Below, in pieces: positions 36,054 to 43,686 of a stretch of DNA of 64,000 nucleotides. Both the position numbers and the translations under genes were made by a program. Each line of letters starts with the position of its first letter. Position 1 is the first letter of the stretch. The DNA is from [Borrelia] turdi. GTDB taxonomy: Bacteria > Spirochaetota > Spirochaetia > Borreliales > Borreliaceae. A model generated the notes under the pieces. The model searched no databases. It worked only from the letters and a program-made list of their open reading frames with translations, and had not been told where the DNA came from. The stretch is taken from positions 620,001 to 684,000 of the forward strand of contig NZ_QBLM01000001.1 of assembly GCF_008828755.2 (NCBI RefSeq), written 5' to 3'.

Positions 36054-37958
36054 ATGGAGGACAGGGCTATAAATTTTTCTGAACTTTGTGATAAGATGCG
36101 ATCTTATTTGGAAAGAGAAAGTTATGTTGATTTGATGGAAATAGAAGCAGATACTCTTGAAGAAGCTTTAAATAATGCTTCTTTAGAGCTTTCAGTGCCT
36201 TATAAAGAATTAGACTATGAGATTTTATTAAAAGGTAGCAATGGCATATTGGGATATGGAAGAAAAAAATGGAAAATAGTTGCCTATAGGAATTCTTCTA
36301 GCAAGCCGAAAGTCTCTTTTGATTCGAAAAATGATTTAGGAGAAGAAAAAACGATTTCATCTGATGGTGAATTTTTTATAAGAAAATCTTCTAAAGGCGT
36401 ATTTCTAAAGGTTATACCATCCAAGGGACAAGGAATTCCTATTAAGTATCAAGATGTTTTTTCTAAATTAGAATTACATGGCAATATTGAAAAGTTCAAT
36501 AAAGACATTGTAAAAGGTATAGTTGAGAATGCTAGTGGATATTATGAAAAAATTGCTGATTTTGAATCAGACCCTTCTGAAAATGTCACTATGATGGTTC
36601 AAATATCAGAAAATTCAATGTCAGTTACTATTGAATTTACCGCGCCTGGAATTAATGGTGCTGAAATTTTTGCACAAGATATTTTCAATATCCTTAAAAA
36701 ATATGGAGTAATAGATATTGCAATACTTAAGGATAAAGTGGCAAAATTTGTGGATTATCCTGTATATGGTGAGCCTATTGAACTTGCAAGGGGGCTAGAG
36801 CCAGTAAAGGGCAGGGATTCTTATATTGATTTTATTGTTGATGAAAACAATAGATTTGGTGAATATGAAGTTTCAAGCATAGGATTTAGGAATGTTGTTG
36901 AAGGTGAGGAGTTGGCTAGAATTATCCCTTTTGGGAAAGGTATAGATGGTTATACCGTTTTTGGTAAAGTGTTAAAATCAGAGAGCGGACAGGACATTAA
37001 TTTTATTTTAGGTGAAAATACTTTTAGAGATGGTTATAAAATTCGTGCAAAATGCAATGGGTATATGTCTGTTTCAGATGGTGTGATATCTGTTCATAAT
37101 ATTTATTTAGTAAAGGGCGATGTTGGGCCTGCTACTGGAGATATAGTAAATAATGGAATGGTTCTTGTTCAAGGTAGTGTTTTAGATGGATACAATATTA
37201 TGGCCAAAAGTGGAATAGAAGTGAAAGGATTAGTAGGTCGGTGCAATTTAAAAACAGATGGATCTATTATTTTACATAGCGGTGTGAATGGTAAGGGTGA
37301 TTCTAAGATTTATGCACGGGGCAATATTAGGGCTAAGTTTTTAGAAAATGTTACTTTAAATTGTGGTGGGGAAGTTGAGGTTTTAAGAGGCATTGTAAAT
37401 TCTTCAGTTTTTTCTAAAAAGAGAGTTCTTTGCATCGGCAAAAAATCAAAAATAGTTGGGTCTAATGTTTATGCTAAAGAAGAGGTTAGAGCTTATTCTA
37501 TAGGTTCTGATAGAAGTTGTGAAACTTGCATTGATGTTGGTTATGATCCTGAAATTAAAAATTTACTAACCAGGTTTACTAGTCATCTTGAAAAGATTGA
37601 AAAGCGATTAGAGGTTTTAACCAAAGATATTGTTGCTTTAAAAAAGAGCATTGTGCTCATTACAGATAAGTCAGAGAAATCCTTAAAGATTGATAATTAC
37701 AATGAATTTGTTAATGAGAGTAAAATTCTTAGAATGGAAATAAAAATGATAGAGGCTAAGCGAATTGATTTGCAAAATGAGCTTGAAAATACTAAGATAG
37801 AGGGGAAAGTTTCTGTTGAAAATATAGCTTGCTCAGGTGTTAAGCTTTATATTAAGAATGCTTTTTATGAGCTTTCAAAAGATTACAGCAATGTTACTTT
37901 TGTAGAAGATGATAATTATATTAAAGTTATGACCTATATTCCTTTTAAGTCTAGGTGA
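36054..37958 (+). CDS. FapA (DUF342) family protein with Jag_N-like N-terminus
   Basis: Encodes about 634 residues from ATG 36054, which has AAGGA at 36043-36047 at good spacing; an ATG two codons earlier overlaps the upstream stop. Residues about 20-75 (EIEADTLEEALNNASLELSV, then EILLKGSNGILGYGRKKWKI) match the Jag N-terminal domain. The rest is DUF342/FapA: a central domain, then a beta-helix-like stretch rich in Gly and Val (DIVNNGMVLVQGSVLDGYNI, then GIEVKGLVGRCNLKTDGSII) and a C-terminal coiled coil near residues 505-585. FapA proteins are of uncertain function, and I infer a cytoplasmic, perhaps polymer- or RNA-related, role. Recalled as BB0267. Confidence 0.8.
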   Translation: MEDRAINFSELCDKMRSYLERESYVDLMEIEADTLEEALNNASLELSVPYKELDYEILLKGSNGILGYGRKKWKIVAYRNSSSKPKVSFDSKNDLGEEKTISSDGEFFIRKSSKGVFLKVIPSKGQGIPIKYQDVFSKLELHGNIEKFNKDIVKGIVENASGYYEKIADFESDPSENVTMMVQISENSMSVTIEFTAPGINGAEIFAQDIFNILKKYGVIDIAILKDKVAKFVDYPVYGEPIELARGLEPVKGRDSYIDFIVDENNRFGEYEVSSIGFRNVVEGEELARIIPFGKGIDGYTVFGKVLKSESGQDINFILGENTFRDGYKIRAKCNGYMSVSDGVISVHNIYLVKGDVGPATGDIVNNGMVLVQGSVLDGYNIMAKSGIEVKGLVGRCNLKTDGSIILHSGVNGKGDSKIYARGNIRAKFLENVTLNCGGEVEVLRGIVNSSVFSKKRVLCIGKKSKIVGSNVYAKEEVRAYSIGSDRSCETCIDVGYDPEIKNLLTRFTSHLEKIEKRLEVLTKDIVALKKSIVLITDKSEKSLKIDNYNEFVNESKILRMEIKMIEAKRIDLQNELENTKIEGKVSVENIACSGVKLYIKNAFYELSKDYSNVTFVEDDNYIKVMTYIPFKSR

Positions 37959-37984
37959 ATGGTCTTTAATATAAGGATTTGAAT

Positions 37985-38287
37985 ATGGATACATTTGAAG
38001 TTTTTAAAATGTCTGTTGTTAGTTCTTTTAAGGCTAATCAACTTTTAAGCGAAGATAAAAAGCGCAAAAGATTACAAATTAATCAAAATGCTAGATTTAA
38101 ATTTTTAAGAGATTATCATACTGATTCTGAGGTTAGTAATGTATGTTCAGTTAGTAAAGTTGAGGATAATTTTTTGCTTTCATTTCCAGTTAAAAAAAAC
38201 AAGAATGAAGAGCAGGTAATGCTTGGTTTATATTCTGGTAAATTTGAAGATCCTAAAATTGGTAAAAATGTTAATATTAAGAGATAA
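37985..38287 (+). CDS. Small hypothetical protein
   Basis: Encodes 100 residues from ATG 37985, placed seven bases after AAGGA; a TTG two codons earlier leaves a gap of one base. It is basic (RFKFLRDYHTDSE, and ends KIGKNVNIKR), soluble, with no membrane segment, repeat or motif I recognise. It lies between the FapA-like gene and a membrane coiled-coil protein at the tail of the motility run. Function unknown; recalled as BB0266. Confidence 0.7.
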   Translation: MDTFEVFKMSVVSSFKANQLLSEDKKRKRLQINQNARFKFLRDYHTDSEVSNVCSVSKVEDNFLLSFPVKKNKNEEQVMLGLYSGKFEDPKIGKNVNIKR

Positions 38288-38306
38288 AATTTTTTAGGAC
38301 TTTTAT

Positions 38307-38828
38307 ATGTTTATTGTTTTTTATCTTATTTTAATTATATTTATTTTTATATATTTTCATGTGTATATTAATTTGAAAATAAAATCTAATATCATACTTA
38401 AGAAGTTTAAAAGTGAAGTGGATAAAACAATTATTGAAATTAATCAAGCTACGGATAGAAATATAAATATTATTGAAATAAAAATTGAAAGTTTAAATAG
38501 AATTATTAAAGAGGTTGATGAGCGAATTGAAATTCTTGATCAGAGATTATTAGGGTTTAACAGCAGTTCTATTCCTGGGAGTAGTTCTTCTAATTTTGGA
38601 TCTAAGAATGATGGAATTTATAAAAGCAATTTGGATTATTCTATGCCTACTATTGAAAAGAATATAATAAAAGAAAGTTATAATGTTCGCAATCAGATTA
38701 TTTTGCTCCATGAACAAGGTATGTCTTTTGAAGCTATTGCTAAAAAGTTTAAGTTAGATCTAGGTGAGGTTGAGTTAATTATTTCAATACATAGGGGAGG
38801 CATTCATGAAAAAATGGATAGGTATTGA
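38307..38828 (+). CDS. Bitopic coiled-coil protein with C-terminal helix-turn-helix
   Basis: Encodes 173 residues. A membrane segment at about residues 2-22 is followed by a coiled coil at about 30-80 (NIIEIKIESLNRIIKEVDER and following) and a Ser/Gly linker. A C-terminal helical stretch (VRNQIILLHEQGMSFEAIAK then KFKLDLGEVELIIS) has the spacing of a sigma-region-4-like or resolvase-like helix-turn-helix. Similar membrane-anchored proteins occur near flagellar genes in other bacteria. Whether it binds DNA is inference. It overlaps the Hsp70 gene by 23 bases. Recalled as BB0265. Confidence 0.75.
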   Translation: MFIVFYLILIIFIFIYFHVYINLKIKSNIILKKFKSEVDKTIIEINQATDRNINIIEIKIESLNRIIKEVDERIEILDQRLLGFNSSSIPGSSSSNFGSKNDGIYKSNLDYSMPTIEKNIIKESYNVRNQIILLHEQGMSFEAIAKKFKLDLGEVELIISIHRGGIHEKMDRY

Positions 38829-40275
38829 TCTTGGAACCACGAATACTGTAGCATCATATTTTGATGTTAGTTCTAAGATAATATTAAATGAAAGGGGTGA
38901 GCGAATGACCCCTTCTATTGTTTCTTTCTTAGATAAGGATGTTCTTGTTGGAAGTTCTGCTAAAAATCAAATATTAGTTAATCCTCAAAAAACATTCTAT
39001 AATTTTAAGACCAATATAGGTTCTAATACTTTTTATAAAGTAGACGGTGAATTTTATAGAGCAGAATATATTTCAGCACATTTGCTTTCTAGTGTTAAAA
39101 AGAATGCTGAAAAATTTTTAGATGAAGAGATTGAAAATGCTGTAATAACAGTTCCTGCATATTTTTCTGAGATTCAAAGAAGAGGTGTTGTTGAAGCTGC
39201 AAATGTTGCTGGTTTGAATTGCAAAGCTATACTTAATGAACCAACTGCAGCTGCTATTGCTTATGCTTTTGAAAGACAGATTGATGGAATTTTTCTTATT
39301 TATGATCTTGGAGGCGGGACTTTTGATGTAACTCTTATGGAAAAACAAGGCGATACTTATACTGTTCTTTCAGTTAAAGGACAAAGCCGACTTGGAGGTA
39401 ATGATTTTAATAAAGTCATCGAAAGTCATATTTTAAATAGCTTTAAAAATGAATATCCTGATTTTAATTTAGAAGATATTTTTCTTCTTGAACAGCTAAG
39501 AGAACGAATTGAAGAGGGTAAAAAAAATTTATCTGTTATGGAAGAGGTTGACATTGCTTTGCTTTTCATTGATGGTAATCATTTAAATTATAAACTTAAA
39601 AGGAATGAATTTAATTTAATGATAAGAGAATATGTTGATAAAACTATTCAATTGTCTATGGAATGTATTGCTGATTCTGGAGTTGATATTAATAGTGTTT
39701 CGAAGATCATACTTTCTGGCGGTTCAACAAGAATTCCTCTGATTCAAAAAGTTTTAAAGGAATCCTTTCCTTCTGTTTCGATTTTAGATGCCTTAAATCA
39801 AGATGAAGTTGTAGCTATTGGTGCGGGTATTCATGCTTTTAGCCTTTCTAGAAATGCTTCTGTTATTAAGTTTAAAGATGTGACTCCTTATTCTCTTGGA
39901 CTTGAGATAAGGGATAATGAATTTTTTACTTTAATAGAGAGAAATACTCCATTACCGATTTCTAGGAGTAAGCTATTTACAACTACCAATGATTATCAAG
40001 ATGAAATTGAGATTCATATACTTCAAGGTGAATATAAAAAAGCTTCTTTGAATTACTCTATAGGTAGGTTTTCCTTTGGCAATATTCAAAAAGCTTTAAA
40101 AGGAATTCCTAAAATAGAGGTACTCTTTACTTTAAATGAAAGTGGTATTTTGAGTGTTAATGCTAAAGATTTGGAGACAAATTCTTCTAATTTTATTGAA
40201 ATAAAAATTACAAGCTCATCTGACGATGTAGCAAAAGAAAGCCTTTCAAATACTTTTACAAGCATTATTGATTAA
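38806..40275 (+). CDS. Short Hsp70-family chaperone (DnaK paralogue)
   Basis: Encodes 489 residues against about 610-640 for DnaK. The ATPase domain is complete: GIDLGTTNTVASYF near residue 5, EPTAAAIAYAFERQ near 145, IYDLGGGTFDVTLME near 165 and ILSGGSTRIPLIQ near 303. The substrate domain begins DVTPYSLGLEIRDNEF and ends soon after its beta sandwich, so the alpha-helical lid is missing. The usual hydrophobic linker (DVLLLD) is replaced by SVIKFKD. It resembles HscC-like Hsp70s and is not the housekeeping dnaK. It starts within the preceding gene after GGGGAGG. Recalled as BB0264. Confidence 0.93.
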   Translation: MKKWIGIDLGTTNTVASYFDVSSKIILNERGERMTPSIVSFLDKDVLVGSSAKNQILVNPQKTFYNFKTNIGSNTFYKVDGEFYRAEYISAHLLSSVKKNAEKFLDEEIENAVITVPAYFSEIQRRGVVEAANVAGLNCKAILNEPTAAAIAYAFERQIDGIFLIYDLGGGTFDVTLMEKQGDTYTVLSVKGQSRLGGNDFNKVIESHILNSFKNEYPDFNLEDIFLLEQLRERIEEGKKNLSVMEEVDIALLFIDGNHLNYKLKRNEFNLMIREYVDKTIQLSMECIADSGVDINSVSKIILSGGSTRIPLIQKVLKESFPSVSILDALNQDEVVAIGAGIHAFSLSRNASVIKFKDVTPYSLGLEIRDNEFFTLIERNTPLPISRSKLFTTTNDYQDEIEIHILQGEYKKASLNYSIGRFSFGNIQKALKGIPKIEVLFTLNESGILSVNAKDLETNSSNFIEIKITSSSDDVAKESLSNTFTSIID

Positions 40276-40283
40276 GGGTTTAA

Positions 40284-40320
40284 GGGGATAATTTTTTAAA
40301 AGTAATAAATTATTTTCCCC
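40284..40320. terminator. Possible bidirectional stem-loop between converging genes
   Basis: GGGGA (40284-40288) pairs with TCCCC (40316-40320), and TAATTT with AAATTA further in, leaving a three-base bulge. It lies between the ends of the Hsp70 gene and the converging signal peptidase gene and overlaps the latter's stop. The stem is AT-rich and imperfect, so this is a weak call. Confidence 0.35.
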
Positions 40321-40802
40321 AATATGTTGTCAATTTTTATGAATCCGTAATCTCTTGAGTCTAATGAAGTCTTTTTATTTTCTCCTATAACTAAATAGTG
40401 ATTATCAGGAATTTTTTCAGTATTTTTTTTTAAAATGTTTTCATCTATTTTAAAGTTTAAGGAATTTATGCATATTTTATTTTTTTCTATTTGTTTAAAT
40501 TTATCTCCTGGAATTGCAAAAATTTTTTTGATAGCAATTTTGTTAGTTATGGGATCTTTAATGAGTACCATTTCATTTTTTTTAGGGTTTTTCCATAATA
40601 AAAGGTATTTTTGGTGATTTTGGATTCTAAGTCCATATGCAAATTTATGACTTACAATCCAATTTTTTTCAAATATTGTTGGGACCATTGATTCTCCTTT
40701 TACTATATAAAATGACAAGAACAACTTTACTAAGCTTATTAAAAATAAAGAAGCGGCTAAAATTGATGCTAATTCGCACTTGTAAGCTTTAAATATTCTC
40801 AT
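40296..40802 (-). CDS. lepB: Signal peptidase I
   Basis: Encodes 168 residues. It is a type I signal peptidase that cleaves secreted precursors at the outer face of the inner membrane. One N-terminal membrane segment (about residues 12-33) precedes the catalytic Ser38 in KGESMVPT. The general base is probably Lys92 in IAIKKIFAIPGD, and the box VIGENKKTSLDSRDYGFI closes the domain. It is a compact form; Borrelia carries other lepB copies elsewhere, as I recall. No clear Shine-Dalgarno precedes its ATG. It is divergent from the M23 gene on the right. Recalled as BB0263. Confidence 0.93.
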   Translation of the reverse strand: MRIFKAYKCELASILAASLFLISLVKLFLSFYIVKGESMVPTIFEKNWIVSHKFAYGLRIQNHQKYLLLWKNPKKNEMVLIKDPITNKIAIKKIFAIPGDKFKQIEKNKICINSLNFKIDENILKKNTEKIPDNHYLVIGENKKTSLDSRDYGFIKIDNILGKIIYYF

Positions 40803-40818
40803 AACTTTTAAACTATGC

Positions 40819-40850
40819 TTGCATTAAAATGCAATTTTTTATTGTATAAT
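40819..40850 (+). promoter_or_regulatory. Promoter and palindrome in divergent intergenic region
   Basis: TATAAT at 40845-40850, preceded by TG (extended -10), lies 13 bases before the ATG of the LysM/M23 gene. A perfect palindrome, TTGCATT-AA-AATGCAA (40819-40834), covers the likely -35 region (TTGCAT at 40819-40824, spacer 20). The 61-base gap separates this gene from the divergent lepB, so the dyad could control both. Confidence 0.5.
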
Positions 40851-40863
40851 GAAATAGCATATT

Positions 40864-42096
40864 ATGATTATACCAAAAAAAAAACAAAGGGTAGGAAAAC
40901 GTAAAAAAAATTTTTTATTCAATAGTAAAAAAAATGTTAATTTTGAATTAAAAGATTTTGCCAATATTAGAAATATTGGCAAAAGAAAAAAAAAAGTTTT
41001 TAAACTTGAAAATTTTTTTAAAAAAGTTTCTTTCTTTTTCCATAAGCTTAAAATACAAAATATTAATCATTATGAATATAAATATTATTATCATAGCTTG
41101 AGAGGGAAAGTTTTTGACATTTTTAGCGTAAAATTTGATTATAAGCTTGCTTTTAAGCTTAATGCAATAATCTTTATTTTTATATTAATATTTTATATTA
41201 ATATTTTTTCTTACTACGGTTCATATATTTTTTTAAATAGACTCACTTTTCCCAAGGATTATTTTATTGATACATTTTTATATTATGGTGATCAAGATAT
41301 AGCTCAAATTAGCAGTTATTTACTTGAATCTAATGTTTCTGCAAATACTCCTGAATTTAAAAAAAATTTTGTATTAAAGGTATTTGAACATAAAATTAAG
41401 CCTGGAGAAACGCTTTCTCATGTTGCAGCTAGATATCAAATAACTAGTGAAACTTTAATTTCTTTTAATGAAATTAAAGATGTAAGAAGTATTAAGCCAA
41501 ATTCAGTTATTAAAGTTCCTAATATGAAAGGAATTGTTTATGTTGTTAAAAAAAATGACTCTATTTCGTCTATAGCTAGTGCTTATAACGTTCCCAAGGT
41601 GGATATTTTAGATTCTAATAATCTTGATAATGAAGTTTTGTTTTTAGGACAAAAATTGTTTATTCCTGGAGGAAGATTGCCTAAAGATTTTTTAAAAGAG
41701 GTATTAGGAGAAACTTTTATTTATCCTGTACAAGGCGTTATTACTTCAGGGTATGGTTATCGACCAGATCCGTTTACAAGAGTTATTAGTTTTCACAATG
41801 GAATAGATATTGCAAATTTAGCCAATACTCCCATTAAAGCCTCAAGAGAAGGCATTGTAGTAACTGTTGGATTTAATGCGGGAGGGTATGGGAAATATGT
41901 TGTTATTTCTCATAGTAATGGATTCCAAACTTTATATGCGCATTTAAATTCTTTTGCTGTTAAAGTTGGGGAAAAAGTTTCAAGGGGAGCGGTAATAGGC
42001 TATATGGGAAGTACTGGCTATAGTACAGGCAATCACTTGCATTTTACCATTTTTAAAAATGGTAAAACTGAAAATCCTATGAAATATTTAAGGTAA
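40864..42096 (+). CDS. LysM-domain M23 metallopeptidase
   Basis: Encodes 410 residues. The first hundred residues are strongly basic and cytoplasmic, then one membrane segment at about 100-119. Two LysM repeats follow (HKIKPGETLSHVAARYQITS near 176 and YVVKKNDSISSIASAYNVPK near 226), then a complete M23 domain with GYGYRPDPFTRVISFHNGID (His311, Asp315), YAHLNSF and the HLHF zinc triplet. It should be an inner-membrane anchored peptidoglycan endopeptidase. No Shine-Dalgarno is visible before the ATG, and the expected transcript leader is only a few bases. Two A10 runs lie in its 5' part. Recalled as BB0262. Confidence 0.93.
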   Translation: MIIPKKKQRVGKRKKNFLFNSKKNVNFELKDFANIRNIGKRKKKVFKLENFFKKVSFFFHKLKIQNINHYEYKYYYHSLRGKVFDIFSVKFDYKLAFKLNAIIFIFILIFYINIFSYYGSYIFLNRLTFPKDYFIDTFLYYGDQDIAQISSYLLESNVSANTPEFKKNFVLKVFEHKIKPGETLSHVAARYQITSETLISFNEIKDVRSIKPNSVIKVPNMKGIVYVVKKNDSISSIASAYNVPKVDILDSNNLDNEVLFLGQKLFIPGGRLPKDFLKEVLGETFIYPVQGVITSGYGYRPDPFTRVISFHNGIDIANLANTPIKASREGIVVTVGFNAGGYGKYVVISHSNGFQTLYAHLNSFAVKVGEKVSRGAVIGYMGSTGYSTGNHLHFTIFKNGKTENPMKYLR

Positions 42097-42101
42097 GTTT
42101 T

Positions 42102-43505
42102 TCATGTGTATTTAGATATGTTAATTTTTTTAAGTATTTGAGTTAGTTTTTTGCCTTCTACTAGATCAATAAGCCTTCCTTCAATCATTTGTTTAGCTTT
42201 TAAAGAGAATTTTGATGGAGCAATGCATAGTCCTTTTATTTTATTTTCTTTTATTTTTGAAATGAAATCTTTTAAGAATAATTCACCAAAAGTATCTTGT
42301 TCAGTTCTTACAAAGCGTACTATTAAATTTTCTTCCCATTGATTGTTAGCTAAGTGAAAGTTCATATCAATAAATTGCGATGTTATTTCGTTTATTTTAG
42401 AATCTCTTATTTGAAATTTATTTAAATATAGTTTTAAAATAATTTCATTTGCTATTTTTACAAAATTTTCTTTTGAACTGCGCAAATATATTCTTAGTGC
42501 TATGTTTTCATTTAATCTTTTACTAAATTCTAATTTTTCTTTAATTTTTTTGTAATTTGGATCAATATCTTCAACCTTGGTAAAAGCTTCTGTAGCTTTT
42601 TGATAATTTTCAACAGAGATTTGGAGTTCTCCAAGATTATAAAATAATTCAAGGAAAATCTTTTTAGGCAAGTCAGGTTTTACTTTTATTATTTCTTTAA
42701 TATTTTGTTCTAATTTTTCTAAGTCTTTATTTTTTGAATGAATCTCAGATGTAATTAATAAAGCCTCATAAATCATTCCGTCTTTTTGTTTTATTTTGTT
42801 TGCAATCTCTAGTGCTAGATGATCTTGATTCATTTTTGACAAAGACTTAGCATATGCTAAAAGAGCGTCAGTGTCACCTTGTATGTGTTTTTTTATATTA
42901 TTAAATATTCCAATAGCTTTTCTATAGCTTTCTAGTTTAAATAAAGTTATTCCTATGTGTTTTAGGATGTCTTTATTATTTTTATTAAATTTGTATACTT
43001 TTGTAAGATAGTATAGAGCTTCTTTGTACATTTCGTTTTTTAAGAATGCTATACCAAGATAATAATTTGCATCCTCATCTGTTTTTTTAATAAGGTAAGC
43101 TTTTTTTAAAAATTCTAAGGCTTCTCTGTTAAAATTTCTTTTAAGATTATAAAACCCATAGCTTAAAAAAGCTTTAAATGTATTTATTTCTTGGCTTATT
43201 GGGTTGTCCTCTATTAATTGGCATAATTTTTTTGCATATTTTATACCATTCTCATAGTCTTCATTTTTATAGTAGTAATTATTTAAAATTTCAAGGGCAC
43301 CTATTTCGTTTGGATTTGTTTTTAATAGAGAAATTGCTCTTTCTATTAATTTTCGTGTTCTCTCGCCATCTTTTTTGATTTTTCCCTTAGTTTTGTCTAT
43401 TGTAAGCTTTAATGCTATTTTAAAAAATAAAAATACTAAAATAAACACTATCAATGAAGAAATTACTATAAATAGCGACAACACTCGTATTGCTCCTAAA
43501 TTCAA
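42102..43505 (-). CDS. Membrane-anchored TPR protein with decayed Mrr-like C-terminus
   Basis: Encodes 467 residues from a TTG. One membrane segment lies at about residues 8-30, then a TPR array from about 60 to 330 (EALEFLKKAYLIKKTDEDAN, YYLGIAFLKNEMYKEALYYL, KATEAFTKVEDIDPNYKKI). The last 90 residues (LIVRFVRTEQDTFGELFLKD, FISKIKENKIKGLCIAPSKF, LIDLVEGKKLTQILKKI) follow the C-terminal pattern of Mrr-type restriction endonuclease domains. The catalytic Asp and Q/ExK positions are absent (RFVR in place of QxK). I infer a non-catalytic scaffold. It converges on the M23 gene with a 5-base gap. Recalled as BB0261. Confidence 0.75.
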   Translation of the reverse strand: MNLGAIRVLSLFIVISSLIVFILVFLFFKIALKLTIDKTKGKIKKDGERTRKLIERAISLLKTNPNEIGALEILNNYYYKNEDYENGIKYAKKLCQLIEDNPISQEINTFKAFLSYGFYNLKRNFNREALEFLKKAYLIKKTDEDANYYLGIAFLKNEMYKEALYYLTKVYKFNKNNKDILKHIGITLFKLESYRKAIGIFNNIKKHIQGDTDALLAYAKSLSKMNQDHLALEIANKIKQKDGMIYEALLITSEIHSKNKDLEKLEQNIKEIIKVKPDLPKKIFLELFYNLGELQISVENYQKATEAFTKVEDIDPNYKKIKEKLEFSKRLNENIALRIYLRSSKENFVKIANEIILKLYLNKFQIRDSKINEITSQFIDMNFHLANNQWEENLIVRFVRTEQDTFGELFLKDFISKIKENKIKGLCIAPSKFSLKAKQMIEGRLIDLVEGKKLTQILKKINISKYT

Positions 43506-43535
43506 AATATCTCATTAATTTGCATTATCATATCT

Positions 43536-43637
43536 ACTTTTAATAAAAGTTATTTACTTAAAATAAAAGTAATTTGTAAGTTGAACATCACATTATTTAT
43601 ATTATATTATAGTTATAATAATAATGATAACTATAAT
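43536..43637. promoter_or_regulatory. Cluster of palindromes in divergent intergenic region
   Basis: The 181-base gap between the divergent TPR/Mrr-like gene and the next + strand gene holds ACTTTTAATAAAAGT (43536-43550), a perfect palindrome with one central base. A near-copy, ACTTAAAATAAAAGT (43556-43570), starts 20 bases further on. A separate 11-base inverted repeat ATTATAGTTAT...ATAACTATAAT (43606-43616 and 43627-43637) overlaps a TATAAT at 43632-43637. These look like operator and promoter elements, but such AT-rich dyads can occur by chance. Confidence 0.4.
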
Positions 43638-43686
43638 TATTATATAAGCTTGGTTTCAATAAAATAAAGCAAAGAGGTTGTAATTT

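Noticed and set aside
40986..40995. Second A10 run in the M23 gene, and other T9/A9 runs
   Set aside because: Poly-A and poly-T runs of this size are expected in such an AT-rich genome; only the run next to the start codon and the G9 tract seemed worth listing.
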